This document shows, piece by piece, positions 35,566-46,904 of a stretch of DNA of 64,000 nt. Where the stretch lies: positions 72,356,001 to 72,420,000 of the forward strand of contig NC_072895.1 of NCBI RefSeq assembly GCF_027943255.1, given 5' to 3'. The notes below the pieces were generated by a model, which searched no databases, had not been told where the DNA came from, and saw only the letters and a list, made by a program, of their open reading frames with translations. A program made the translations under genes and the position numbers. The first letter of the stretch is position 1; the number at the start of each line of letters is the position of its first letter. Origin of the DNA: Anastrepha obliqua. Its lineage: Eukaryota; Arthropoda; Insecta; Diptera; Tephritidae.

Positions 35566-38500
35566 AAAAAGTTTGAAAAACGTCCAAATCGTTTAATATA
35601 AACGGAGCCAACAACAAAGCAACTGCTCTATATGTAGATATGTATGCACGCGTTCGGAAAACACTTTGAGGGCTAACATTTGGAAACGCATAACTTTGCT
35701 GATAAAGCACATTTCTACCTCACTCCGCGGCTGGCTGGATGGCTGTTGAGTGGCAACAATGATTGACAAAAACACCCACACTCTCGACGAAAAGAGGCAC
35801 ACCTACATGCACACAATTGCATGTAGAGGATCCACACACATATACATATAGGTATGTAAATGTCTACACCGTCTTTGCGCATCATAGAATTTCTGAAATG
35901 ACAACAACAATAACAACAGAACTAATTTAAGTGGTAGCTTTCAGCGGTTTACAGGAAATAGACCAATGAAATGCGCAATCACAACAACTAAAACAAGTGG
36001 CATATGGCACAAAAACTAAAATCAACAAAAGACAAATAAAACCCGCATTAGTATCACCCACATACAAATGTGTGTATATACACAAAAAAATAAAAATTGT
36101 TTCCCAGCCTCACACATTGTTGCTGTGCTTCTGTGAAAAGCACTGTAAAGTCGGTGAATTCCTCGTTCTATTCGTTTTGTATACAACTTTCTAAAATATT
36201 TTGTAGTGGTTTGCTAAATTTAATGAAATCAAGCTGATAAAAATATGTTAAGAAATTATATACACTGAAAAAAAATGTAGTCAAATTGTTCGAGTGACCT
36301 CGACAAACAGTGCAGTTCAAAAGGAAAGCAATCAAAGTATATGTCAAATAAAATATTGAATATTTAGTTTATAACAACAAGAAAAATATATTTCAAATCA
36401 CTGTTTTAAAACACACAGCAAACACGTAATTAACTGTACACTTAAAGGGTTATGACCCTGAAATAGTGGAAAAGCAAATTAATTTTTTTGCTTAAAAATG
36501 CCATAACACCATTTAAACTATATATTCCAAAAACGAAGGTGGGAAAAATGTTTACACACTTCTATTTTAAATGCTGGTGCAGCTTCTCGTAGGCAGATAA
36601 GTACTGTACTGTTTTCCACTGTCTAGATTTTCAAGTCGGTCAACAAATCTTGGCCAACTGACTTGAAATTGAAGCGTATATATTTTTTAGTTAAATACAG
36701 AAAACTGTGAGTGGATTTCTTTATAAACGATTCTTGAAAGAATTTTTTTTGAATTGCGATAGATTTCTTCAGAAATCTGTATAATATTTTTTTATAAACA
36801 ATTTTCAGCAATTTTTTTTTTTAGTTTCGTACTTTTTTAATGCTATATTCCTGCAGAAATTAGTTTATCCTAAAACTGCAAATGTTACCATTTTCTTTTA
36901 TATTACTCTGAACCAAAAGAAAAAAATTATATACATATCTTATTTATTTATGGCATATATTTGTCACATTCATAATAAAAAACCTCATTCAATTTTTATT
37001 TTATTCTACCCGTGAAAAGATTACCAAATTATGCTTATTTTTTCGGCTGCTTCAGTATCCTAACTTTAGATTGTTATTCGTGCGCAATTGAGATATGATA
37101 TTGTTATTCACTCTGTAACATACGAATATGCAATATTGAATGTGTAAGAATTAACCAAACATGAAACATGAAATAAAGTTAATGTATAGAAAAGTTTTCT
37201 TGCATAAGTCTCATTTTTGTTAAGCAGTTAACTAACTGCTAATGCCACGGTTCATTAAATTCTCACACTCATTACATAACCTTATTTACATTTACTTTAC
37301 CTTAGCTTAGAGTCTACATATATGTACATACATACATACGAATATTATGAGCCACCACTCCCGTTTGCTTAGTTCACTGTTTTTCCTATTACTAAGCGTT
37401 TTGAAATAAAACTAAAATCAAGGGTTATTTATTTCAATAGGATTTTAAAACTTTCCACCTGCGTTTTTTGAGCTAATCGCAATTGGCAGGAAATATGGAG
37501 TAAATGTCCAGACATAGGGTCTAAAAAATAGCAATTTATTAAAGGAATAAAAATGTCCAGGTGATACGAAGTAAGTAAGGCAATTCAGATTCAATGTACC
37601 GTTTAAATTTACTTTCATAATTTTCAAATGTTATTAGGTGGTCGTTAGCACTTAACTTAGCACTGGCTAAAAATATAATTGAATTTATTTTGAACTGAGA
37701 ACATTGTTGCGGGCGAAGTTTTTTCAAATTTTGAGTTTTATTCATCTTTCCAGAAAAATATCAGCAACTTGATTATCAGATCACCACACTTATAAATGTT
37801 ATACTCGCACATATTTAACAAATCTGATTCTAAAAACTCCATTGTATGGGCTTTTTATGTTTATTAATATTACGTTCAATATATTCAATAAAAATCCTCG
37901 AAACGACACAATTAGTAGCATCTACATTTTTTCCAACTTCCACAAACACTGCTGATTTCGTTCGCAGTTCAGTTTACAGCTTTAAATAGAGACTTGCTGG
38001 TGAACACATATTTGTACACTTCAAGCAAACAAATATTACCTTAATAAAAGCAACTCCGCAAAGTTTTTATTACATTCAATTTTCATCATCAAAAATGGGA
38101 AAATTGCATTTTTACGAAAATTTTCTCTAAATCGTGATAGATTACAAAATTTCTGTGTCCGGATTTAAATATGGGTTACCAAAATTTATCGAAACCAACA
38201 AACCTCTTCTTAGGGAAAAAAGTAATAATGCGATGTATAATTATTTAATACTAAAAACATGTTGTAATGTAAAAAAATTATTTAAAAGAATTCAGTATGC
38301 TGAGCAAGCATACACCTACAGCAGTTGCTCACTAGACACTTTCGGTAGCGTAACAAATAAGTAGTATGCAATCCCTTTTTTAATAGAAAATATTGGCTTT
38401 GATGCCATTATTTAAAAATATAACATAACCTAGAATATTAAGCCACTTTTAGCTAAAAAGTTGACTCAGTCGATCTCTACTTGCAGACGTTTTCCTGCTC

Positions 38501-38882
38501 AGAGCCGATTAGAAAATTCCAAAAATCAAGCAACCTTTTATATGTCACTAAACCAAGAACATTTGGAAAAGGGTCCGTCAAATAATAAGAAAAAAAGGTA
38601 GTAGTGTTCGATATTTTTAAAACTTAGGTAAATAACATAAATCGTCTTACATAAGTTATTTTGGACTCCAAAAGAATTTTGAAATTTTTTAAAACGACGC
38701 TAGCTGCGCTATATTGAAACAAAAATACGGGTAGTGTTATTTGCAAAATTGTGTCGCTACGAAAATATCTGTCAACTTACATTAAAGAAAAATGCATAGA
38801 TATTTTAATAGTTTTTGAAATATGATATTTATATTTTTAAATTGATGCACAATGTTGGGCAACGTTCACTATGCTCACTGTA
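35566..38882. other. Gene-free DNA upstream of troponin C
   Basis: No coding sequence recognised. The first kilobase could hold muscle enhancers, but I found no perfect MEF2 consensus close to the promoter. ATAC simple repeats occur near 35840 and 37325. Confidence 0.5.
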
Positions 38883-39137
38883 CGAGGGTTGCTATTTACA
38901 TGGCCTTGCGGACTTGTTGCGCCAGAAAATATCTTTACTCTCGAAGCATCCTTTCACATTAGTATGACGAGTATCATTAAGATTTTACATGATTACCTCG
39001 TGGCAAAAAAGGTGTGCTCAAGTTGTATGTCACACAATTTACAAAACACCCTGAAAATGCAACTGAACAAGTACTTCGAAAACTGGTTCAAAGGTATGCG
39101 AAAGTGTATCACGGAAAATATTTTGAGAAACAGTCAA
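38883..39137 (+). mobile_element. Internally deleted mariner relic
   Basis: The left end CGAGGGTTGCTATTTACATG follows TA at 38881-38882 and matches a mariner terminal repeat type. Translation gives IIKILHDYLVAKKVCSSCMS (normal form: ILHDYLGVKKVCSRW, from the DNA-binding half). It is followed almost at once by LNKYFENWFKGMRKCI and then, in another frame, KYFEKQSK, the C-terminus. The catalytic part is missing. No right terminal repeat was found. Confidence 0.75.
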
Positions 39138-40425
39138 AACTGTTTTCACCCACCAATGCTAATTTTCCCATTTTTATGGCAGAAATAGAAATGTCAACTC
39201 CTATGGGAGTCAGCTCATAATATGCATATTATGCAGAATCGTACGCCTTTGTTCGTTTCGGACACTGCAATATCTTTTTGGATTTCTTTTACTAAAGATC
39301 ATATAATCGATCGTACTATTTGTGATTTGCTTTGTTCTTGGGGAAGTCTTAGACATATAAAAAATTATTAATTTAAAGCATTGGATAGAATTTAATTGAC
39401 ATGCATGGGCGTCCAATATCGCGAATTCAAAAATCAAATTTCTTTCTAAACACAGTGTAGCTTTTAACGGAAAATGGATCATATACGACAATATAATATG
39501 AAACAGAGCACCGTCAAAGCTTCTTAAATGGTTCCATTGGTACCAAGAGGAGGTAATATTGTGCCTATTATTATGTTTTACATTTTATATTAGATTGATG
39601 GAATTGAAGCGTCCAGAATTGGCAGAAAGAAATCATGATAGAATAGACCTCGCTATGATGAGTACATAAGCGGTCTGTGGGGACGAGGCAGAAACTGAAA
39701 GTGATTCGAGGGGAAGTTTTGATGTCGTGCTGAGCTTTACCATTCAAACCATTATAAATATATTGCGATCTCTATCAGACGCATTTAGTGCAGTAAAGTT
39801 AAATTCTACAGAGCTATGCAAAATACATTTGAAACAATTTATAAATCAGAAAATTCAGGAGCTAATATAAATCTACAATGTGGACTTTGGTATTACCATT
39901 GACATTTGACATTTGTCAGAGTTGCACAGCACTTTAAGGCATTTTGCGCGTTCAAGTATATTTATATGAGCATGTGTGTGTATCTATTATATTATTTCGA
40001 AAGATAATCCGCAAGTTAAAATTTGTAAACAGCTGAAAATAATGCATTGCCTCGTCCTTCCTTTTAGGTTGGCACAGTGTAATGAACAGTAAGCCAATAC
40101 ACATTCTCGCACTCAAATACTGTACAGCTAATTTTTCAATTTTCCACAGTGGGGATGGGTTCGGCAGATAAAAAATATGCTTATTCAAAATTTTACATTT
40201 GTTGTTTACCTTTGAAAAGAAACGACAAGAAACGAGAAATAAATAAAAATAAACAATTAAGAAAAAACTCAAAGAACAAAATATTTAACTTTTCCACTTT
40301 AAGTGGGAGTGAGATAAAAAAGATGCTGATGACAGCTAATCATTGCCAGGCTGATTAGATGTGAAAGAAAATCTTCTGCATACTATTTGTTGCTGTATTT
40401 TCTATATTTAAACATACATGCATAC
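39138..40425. other. Gene-free AT-rich DNA
   Basis: Nothing recognised; the open frames here lack known motifs and overlap on both strands. Confidence 0.5.
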
Positions 40426-40864
40426 TAGGGCGGGTCGATTTAAAAATCGCTCATTGCTCTGTGAAAATCGTATTCTAGGGATCAAAATAAAAAACTTTGC
40501 CGAAGGAACCATACCTCTAAAACGAATTCTGATGTCCCCCAATTTCAAAATATCACCATTTTTGGTCTTTACATGAAAAAATCAGCTAAATGGCTATGTT
40601 TTTTCTTTATTTTTATTTATTTATAATAATATCTATTTTTTCTCTTAAGAAATTTATTTAGTCAGAACAAATGTAAATGAAAAAATTAATTTAAGTGACT
40701 TATATGTAGAAAAGAAACTAAAAGTTCGACCCAAATTGGGGGGCATCAGAATTCGTTTTAGAGGTATGGTTCCTTCGGCAAAGTTTCTTATTTTGATCCC
40801 TAGAATATGATTTTCACAGAGCAATGGGCGATTTTTTCGCCTCCCCACAAATCGACCCAGCCTA
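40426..40864. mobile_element. 439-bp hAT-like MITE with about 120-bp TIRs
   Basis: The ends read TAGGGCGGGTCGATTT and, reverse-complemented, TAGGCTGGGTCGATTT. Inverted similarity continues for about 120 bases through TTGCTCTGTGAAAATC, TCTAGGGATCAAAATAA, CTTTGCCGAAGGAACCATAC and CTCTAAAACGAATTCTGATG. Flanks carry ATGCATAC at 40418-40425 and ATGTATAC at 40865-40872, an 8-base duplication with one mismatch, typical of hAT elements, whose ends often begin YAGGG. The interior has no transposase. TA is also present at both ends inside the motif, so a TA-type element is a less likely alternative. Confidence 0.75.
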
Positions 40865-40872
40865 ATGTATAC

Positions 40873-41544
40873 AGATCTGAAAGCTAGCATGTTTTTGTTC
40901 TTTTTGCGGCATTATAGACGATTCCAATTTTATTGTGTTTTCCAAAAACGTTTATTCTATTTTATATATTCCATTGCGAAATGCTAAATATTCAGTGCTT
41001 TGTGATATTTTTATAAATTTGTGTAGGTATATATTAGTGTGATATGCATGCATACATACCTATATATGTCAAAGCCTCTAAAGACAACTTAATTAATGAT
41101 AGCTATACATTCTTATTGGATATTTAGCGAATTTGTATTAATTTTCTTTCTACATGCATTCAAATGTACATAAATATTTTAAAATTGTTTATTTATATAA
41201 ATATTAACAAGCTTTTTTCATTTTGTTTAGAGAGAGTACATCCATTCTTTCTACTGCCGGTTTGGGAAAGACACTGAAACGAGGTGTTTATTTAATTAAT
41301 TTCGAATGGGAATTAACAGTAAATTAGTTTAGCATCATTTGTGGAAACCAAAATATTTTATAATAACAGATACATATATGCATTTGATACATAAACTGAA
41401 TTTATGTATGTATGTAAGAACTCATGCGCGTAAGTAGAAAATCTTTATAGGGGGAGTTTTGTGTAAATATTTTTTTTTTTTAGTTAAAAGCTCTGAGAAT
41501 TTGTTCGCTTTATTTCGACTATGAAATTAATATAACAAATTGAC
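40873..41544. other. Gene-free AT-rich DNA
   Basis: Nothing recognised. Confidence 0.5.
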
Positions 41545-41955
41545 CCACATGACCCAGCTAACGTAGCCGCAGGATCTTTATTCGCTGCGCTATGTCTATG
41601 CCGTCGTAAAGCTTATACAGCTCATTGTTCATCGTCTGCTATATTCGCCGTTGCCAACGTGCAGAATCTTTCTCTCAAACACACCAAGTAACGTCTCATC
41701 CGATGTTGTCATCGTCCACGCTTCTGCGCCATACGTTAGGACGTGCATGATGAGAGCCTTGTAGAGTGTTAGTTTTGTTCGTCCAGAGAGGACTTTACTA
41801 CTCATTTGCCTACTTAGTCCAAAGTAGCACTTGTTGGCATGAGAGATTCTTCGTTGGATTTCAAGGTCGACATTGTTATTGGTGTTAATGCTGGTTCCTA
41901 AATAAACGAAGGCTTTTACAACGTCGAAATCATAACTGGCAACAGTGACCTGTCA
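41545..41955 (-). pseudogene. RTE-type LINE reverse transcriptase C-terminus
   Basis: The minus-strand frame reads VVKAFVYLGTSINTNNNVDL, IQRRISHANKCYFGLSRQM, GRTKLTLYKALIMHVLTYGA and EAWTMTTSDETLLGVFERK. This is the classic YLG...NxxxDIxxRI...K..LY...I.PVLLYGxExW...F.RK end of RTE/BovB-like LINE polymerases. After a frameshift the usual YNHELYKLY...I..QRLRWLGH tail follows in damaged form. The polymerase core is absent. It has fewer breaks than the other LINE pieces here. Confidence 0.8.
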
Positions 41956-42390
41956 AGGAGATTCGAAATCAACCTCACGTAAAAATTGACTTTTGAAATT
42001 GACTGGTTATATTCAAAGTATATTAAACAAAGTGGAATAATTATAAAGCATTTAGTTTTTCCGTACATTGTCACTCACTTCAGTCTTTAAATTGAAAAAT
42101 GCATACATTTTAAGACGCAAGTTGAAGCAATTAAAGCAACCAGCAAAAAATTAAAATAATGCCAATCACTTGTTATCTATGTAGGACCAATGACTACTCC
42201 ATCCAACAAAGGGAGGAATGTGTAAAAATGTATGGCATGCACCCAACTGGGTCACCAAAAATATTAAATTTATCTATGCCATACACGAGGAAATTACTTC
42301 CCACTCCTAAAGCAGACAAGTAAGAAACAGAAGGAGCCATTGTAATCACTGCTTTGTTGTCGTATTCAATATTTTATTGGGTATTTCAAC
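41956..42390. other. Gene-free DNA with a small cysteine-containing ORF
   Basis: A 54-codon frame starts at 42160 (MPITCYLCRTNDYSI...). The CYLC start is faintly like a zinc-binding N-terminus, but I cannot assign it. Confidence 0.35.
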
Positions 42391-42765
42391 CGGTGGCCGC
42401 CGTAGACGAATGGGTTGGTGCGTGACTATACACTATATATATATATATAATTGGCGCGTACACCCTTTTTGGGTGTTTGGCCGAGCTCCTCCTCCTATTT
42501 GTGGTGTGCGTCTTGATGTTGTTCCACAAATGGAGGGACCTACAGTTTCAAGCCGACTCCGAACGGCAGATATTTTTATGAGGAGCTTTTTGATGCCAGA
42601 AATACACTCGGAGGTTTGCCATTACCTAGGTTCGAATCTCGGTGAAACACCAAAATTAAGAAAAACATTTTGCTAATAGCGGTCGCCCCTCGGCAGGCAG
42701 TGGCAAACCTCCGAATGTATTTCTGCCATGAAAAAGCTCCTCATAACAATAGCGGCTGGTGTTTT
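42391..42765. mobile_element. Mosaic inverted SINE
   Basis: Three pieces of the SINE are joined. A plus-strand head (GCCGCCGTAGACGAATGGGT then GTGCGTGACTA) covers 42391-42436, followed by a (TA)n run. A minus-strand body from tail to middle (GGCGCGTACACCCTTTTTGG to GAGGTTTGCCATTACCT) covers 42450-42628. A plus-strand piece with the B box GGTTCGAATCTCGG and body to CATGAAAAAGCTCCTCAT covers 42629-42748. The last two share about 40 bases in inverted orientation and could form a hairpin. This looks like SINE-into-SINE insertion followed by rearrangement, or an inverted template switch. Confidence 0.75.
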
Positions 42766-43153
42766 ACGTGGTTACAGTAAGCAACTGTTCTCAGAATATC
42801 CCTCAGAATATCCCTTAGATGTCGGTGTCAGAATCCATTCGAAGTTGAACTGAAACATAAGTAATTAATTTGCTTACGTAACTAACAAACCTAAGATCCT
42901 TCGGTGCCTTCAGTTCTTAAGTTATCGACGGTAAGCTTAACAGCCATTATTTCAAAGCAAACTTATGACACCAGAAATAAATGAAAATACCTTTACACAG
43001 GATTTTAGTTGTAGTAGTGATTACGTCACTAAATCGTAAAACATATGCATTAATTAATGCAGCGAAATGAACTAAATTGCATTCGAGTCCCAAAATATAA
43101 CCCTCCTTTTTGTGCGCTTCTGCACCCACCTAAGCATACATATGCACATACGA
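42766..43153. other. Gene-free DNA
   Basis: Nothing recognised. Confidence 0.5.
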
Positions 43154-43158
43154 ATGAT

Positions 43159-45137
43159 AGTCCAGTCAAAAGAGGATTTAACTTCGTAATTTTAGGAGTA
43201 TGCGAATTTATGGTTTTATTATGTAAAGCCCATCACTGTGAACTTAAGTTTGAGTTTTCGGGGTCGGGGGTTGTGTCCCGCGGCCGCCATCTTGGAAATA
43301 AGGGTGCAACTGTTTTTTTGCGATTATCTCGTGAATTTCGAAAGTTACGAAAATTTTGTAAAATACTTTTTTGTAGATAATAATATTATCTACAACTTTC
43401 ATTCAAAACGTTTTATTGTAAAATTAATAATAAAAAAGTTATAAACAAAATTACGCGAAAAATTAAGGGATGCATTGTTTTAAAGCGTAATAACTTTTTT
43501 TTATTGATTTTATGGAAAATATACATCAGAGCTTTTTTATAGAGCATTCTTTTGTGAACATTTTTGTCTAAAAGTTTTTTCCGCTATCTTTATTTAGTCG
43601 TATGATTTTGAGCTGCTAAGCGGAGCAACCAATACATTAGCGAAGCGCGTACATGATTACACAGGCCGACAAAATTTAACCAACATTCAGACCCAGAAAC
43701 CAGACTATATATTTCCAAAGGTTTATGATGCGCTAAATCCAAATCTGGCCTCAGAATTGCTCTATCAGCTCTGGTTTTCGAGATATCCTAACCTAAAATG
43801 CAAAAAACACCATTTTTGCCTATATTTGAGGTTATGTAGCCTTGCAGATGTTTTCTTTCACCAAAATTAAAGGATGGCATCTTTAAATACAATCCTTCTT
43901 TTTTCAAATGGCGTTTTGTTTGCTCAAATATCATTTTTTTTCGCAGAGATATCGCATTTTGAAATTTTCATGTTTCGAAATTTTCCTACACCTGAAAATC
44001 GATTAAGATAACATAGACATGATATAGTCGCTTACTAATTTTCTTGGGTTTGAGGGCCTGAAATATATGGATTAATAGTATGTAAATTTGGAGTTTGTGG
44101 GAAAGCCTGCTCGCGGTATGATAGGGGTGGTTTCTAGGGGTTAGGGCTGTGTGTGACTCGGTACCCAAAGGTTAGATAGTGTAGGGATGTGGTGAGTCAG
44201 GACACTTATGGTGTGAGACAAAATTTTAAGAAAAATAAGACTCAATTCAAGAAAATTAGTAATCGAATATATCATGTCTATGTTATCTTAATCGATTTTC
44301 AGGTGTAGGAAAATTTCGAAACATGAAAATTTCAAAATGCGATATCTCTGCGAAAAAAAATGATATTTGAGCAAACAAAACGCCATTTGAAAAAAGAAGG
44401 ATTGTATTTAAAGATGCCATCTGCAAGGTGAAAGAAAACATCTGCAAGGCTACATAACCTCAAATATAGGCAAAAATGGTGTTTTTTGCATTTTAGGTTA
44501 GGATATCTCGAAAACCAGAGCTGATAGAGCAATTCTGAGGCCAGATTTGGATTTAGCGCATCATAAACCTTTGGAAATATATAGTCTGGTTTCTGGGTCT
44601 GAATGTTGGTTAAATTTTGTCGGCCTGTGTAATCATGTACGCGCTTCGCTAATGTATTGGTTGCTCCGCTTAGCAGCTCAAAATCATACGACTAAATAAA
44701 GATAGCGGAAAAAACTTTTAGACAAAAATGTTCACAAAAGAATGCTCTATAAAAAAGCTCTGATGTATATTTTCCATAAAATCAATAAAAAAAAGTTATT
44801 ACGCTTTAAAACAATGCATCCCTTAATTTTTCGCGTAATTTTGTTTATAACTTTTTTATTATTAATTTTACAATAAAACGTTTTGAATGAAAGTTGTAGA
44901 TAATATTAAATACAAAAAAGTATTTTACAAAATTTTCGTAACTTTCGAAATTCACGAGATAATCGCAAAAAACCAGTTGCACCCTTATTTCCAAGATGGC
45001 GGCCGCGGGACACAACCCCCGACCCCGAAAACTCAAATTTAAGTTCACAGTGATGGGTTTTACATAATAAAACCATAAACTCGCATACTCCTAAAATTAC
45101 GAAGTTGGCTATTTTTTTCGTCTCTTTTGACTGGACT
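43159..45137. mobile_element. 1979-bp foldback element with 890-bp inverted arms
   Basis: Left arm 43159-44046 (888 bp) and right arm 44248-45137 (890 bp) are nearly identical inverted repeats around a 201-bp spacer. Both ends begin AGTCCAGTCAAAAGAG. A perfect 5-base duplication ATGAT flanks the element (43154-43158 and 45138-45142). The arms hold a GC-rich block GCGGCCGCCATCTTGG and then long AT-rich sequence. No open frame resembling a transposase is present, so it must be mobilised in trans if at all. Differences include a short insertion next to the right end and a changed segment around 43862/44425 where the right arm has a CATCTGCAAGG repeat twice. Family unknown: 5-base duplications occur in Transib, but these ends do not look like Transib ends. 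Confidence 0.85.
44047..44247. other. Spacer (loop) of the foldback element
   Basis: This is 201 bp of unique sequence with a G-rich plus strand (GGGGTGGTTTCTAGGGGTTA). It has no open frame and no recognised motif. Confidence 0.6.
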
Positions 45138-45142
45138 ATGAT

Positions 45143-46190
45143 GAAAATTGTTTAAGCTTAACTCGGTATTAATTAGATATGCTCGTAATTAAAGATTTAA
45201 TAAGTACTGCTTTTCAAAAAATGTGATTTCGGTAGTGACATACGTACATATGTATGTGTGTACTTATAGATATGCATGCAGAGATGTATGCTATTAGTTA
45301 CTGAAACCTTCTACAAATTAGACAATCTGTATGTAAATCTAATATTATATTTCTCGCATAAAACTGCCATCAGATTTTTAATTGTAGATCCATTGATGAT
45401 TTGCAAATTACCAAATGCAATACATTTCTGTGTCATATTTGCGATTTCACACTTAAGAGTATAACTAGTATGGTATATGGATTTTCTACAGGTTTTTGAT
45501 TGACTTTATATTTGCACAAGTACATTTTATACAACTCGTATCCTATAACCAATTAAAAGAACTATGATAGACATCATCACATGAAGCTGTCAAAATAAAC
45601 GAGACATTTGATAGAAAAATGACATACATAGGTACATAAACGCATATTTATTTAGATATTTACCTTTCACAAAAATTAATAGGTTTTTTTGATTATATTT
45701 TACGTGATGATTTATGGGCTTACGCAAATTTAGTAATGGTAATGGGACTCATTTAATTTGTTTTAATATTGCAAAGTAAATGTTTCATTATATTTTAATA
45801 TTTTTTAATTCCACTATAGATTTTGCGTATTTAATTAAGGGGTTAGATCACAGTAGTGGAGAAAAATCTAGGCATATTTTGCAAAGCTACAAAAAAGTTG
45901 ATTCTTGTACATTTGAAAATGTGTATATTTTTTTTCAATGAAAAAAAAAGAAAAAAAATCATCGCTTGAACGCGCGGGGATAAACCAATTGCACTTGCAG
46001 CTTTTGACGTACCGATTTTTGCAAAAAGGGTAAAATTAAGAGAAAAGCGTTTGAAAACTGTTTATGAAAGATCTGTGCTATACTCGTACAGCATTTAAAG
46101 TGTAACCAAGTTCAGACCGCTCGCTAAGTTGGTTAAATGACAGTCAAGAGTATTGTTTACAAGCGCGCGGAGCATTTTGACGAGAGTAAA
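45143..46190. other. Gene-free AT-rich DNA
   Basis: No coding sequence. The block 45838-46180, starting AAGGGGTTAGATCACAGTAG, differs in style from its flanks and could be another dispersed repeat, but nothing confirms this. Confidence 0.45.
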
Positions 46191-46507
46191 CGGCGGCTGC
46201 CGTAGACGAATGAGTTGGTACGTGACTACCATTCGGAATTCACAGAGAGAACATAGTTTCGAATCTCGGTGAAACACCAAAATTAAGAAAAACATTTTTC
46301 TAATAGCGGTCGCCCCTCGGCAGGCAATGGCAAGCCTACGAGTGCATTTCTCCCATGAAAAAGCTCCCCATAAAAATATCTGCCGTTCGGAGTCGGCTTA
46401 AAACTGTAGGTCTCTCCATTTGTGGGACAACATCAAGACGCACCCCATAAATAGGAGGAGGAGCTCGGCCAAACACCCAAAAACCCGCCAATTATATATA
46501 TATATAA
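46191..46507 (+). mobile_element. Full-length tRNA-derived SINE
   Basis: This is the best plus-strand copy. Its head is GGCGGCTGCCGTAGACGAAT followed by GAGTTGGTACGTGACTACC (A box region), then ATTCACAGAGAGAACATAG and the B box TTTCGAATCTCGGTGAAACA. Its body is AGCGGTCGCCCCTCGGCAGG, ATCTGCCGTTCGGAGTCGG and AGGAGGAGGAGCTCGGCCAA, ending in ATTATATATATATATAAT. Length is about 317 bases. The long gap between A and B boxes suggests a class II (Ser/Leu-like) tRNA origin. It abuts Tc1-like sequence at 46508. Confidence 0.9.
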
Positions 46508-46567
46508 TCAATTTCCAATTGGATTTAAATCCGGACTCTTTGCTGGCCATGTTATGACTACAAATTC
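46508..46567 (-). pseudogene. Tc1-like transposase fragment
   Basis: On the minus strand the frame reads FVVITWPAKSPDLNPIGN and stop. WPAKSPDLNPIEN is the signature around the third catalytic Glu of Tc1-type enzymes; here the Glu is Gly. The fragment is cut off next to the SINE tail. Confidence 0.75.
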
Positions 46568-46904
46568 TTGGTTGTAGATCTTTCCCAATCCACTATTAAC
46601 TCTCCCCCGATATATCTCTTATACGATATATTTTTTATTTTTTTATTTTATTTTATTTAAGAAAATCTTATATAACGTTACAATTATTATATAAACTAAA
46701 ACTAACGCAGCGCCAGTTTAGGCTTTCGGTCGGCGTGTTGATTAGGGCGGGATTAAATGCTGAGTGAAAAATCACAAGATGGACATCAACTAGGCGCTTA
46801 TCTTAAAAACCAGCTAGTCAACAACGTTGAATCTACTCTCAGGAGAACTCTTGAGGTGTTAAGGTTTGTGCATTTTATTTTATTTTATTTCATTTCTTAG
46901 TTAA
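46568..46904. other. Gene-free AT-rich DNA
   Basis: Contains TTTTATT-type low-complexity runs at 46630-46660 and 46873-46895. Nothing else recognised. Confidence 0.5.

Noticed and set aside
36421..36480. GGGTTATGACCC near-palindrome as a transposon end
   Set aside because: No partner repeat or target duplication was found within several kilobases.
43057..43444. Open frames in the arms of the foldback element
   Set aside because: The same sequence occurs inverted at 44845-45048 and the frames contain no transposase motif; they are by-products of the arm sequence.
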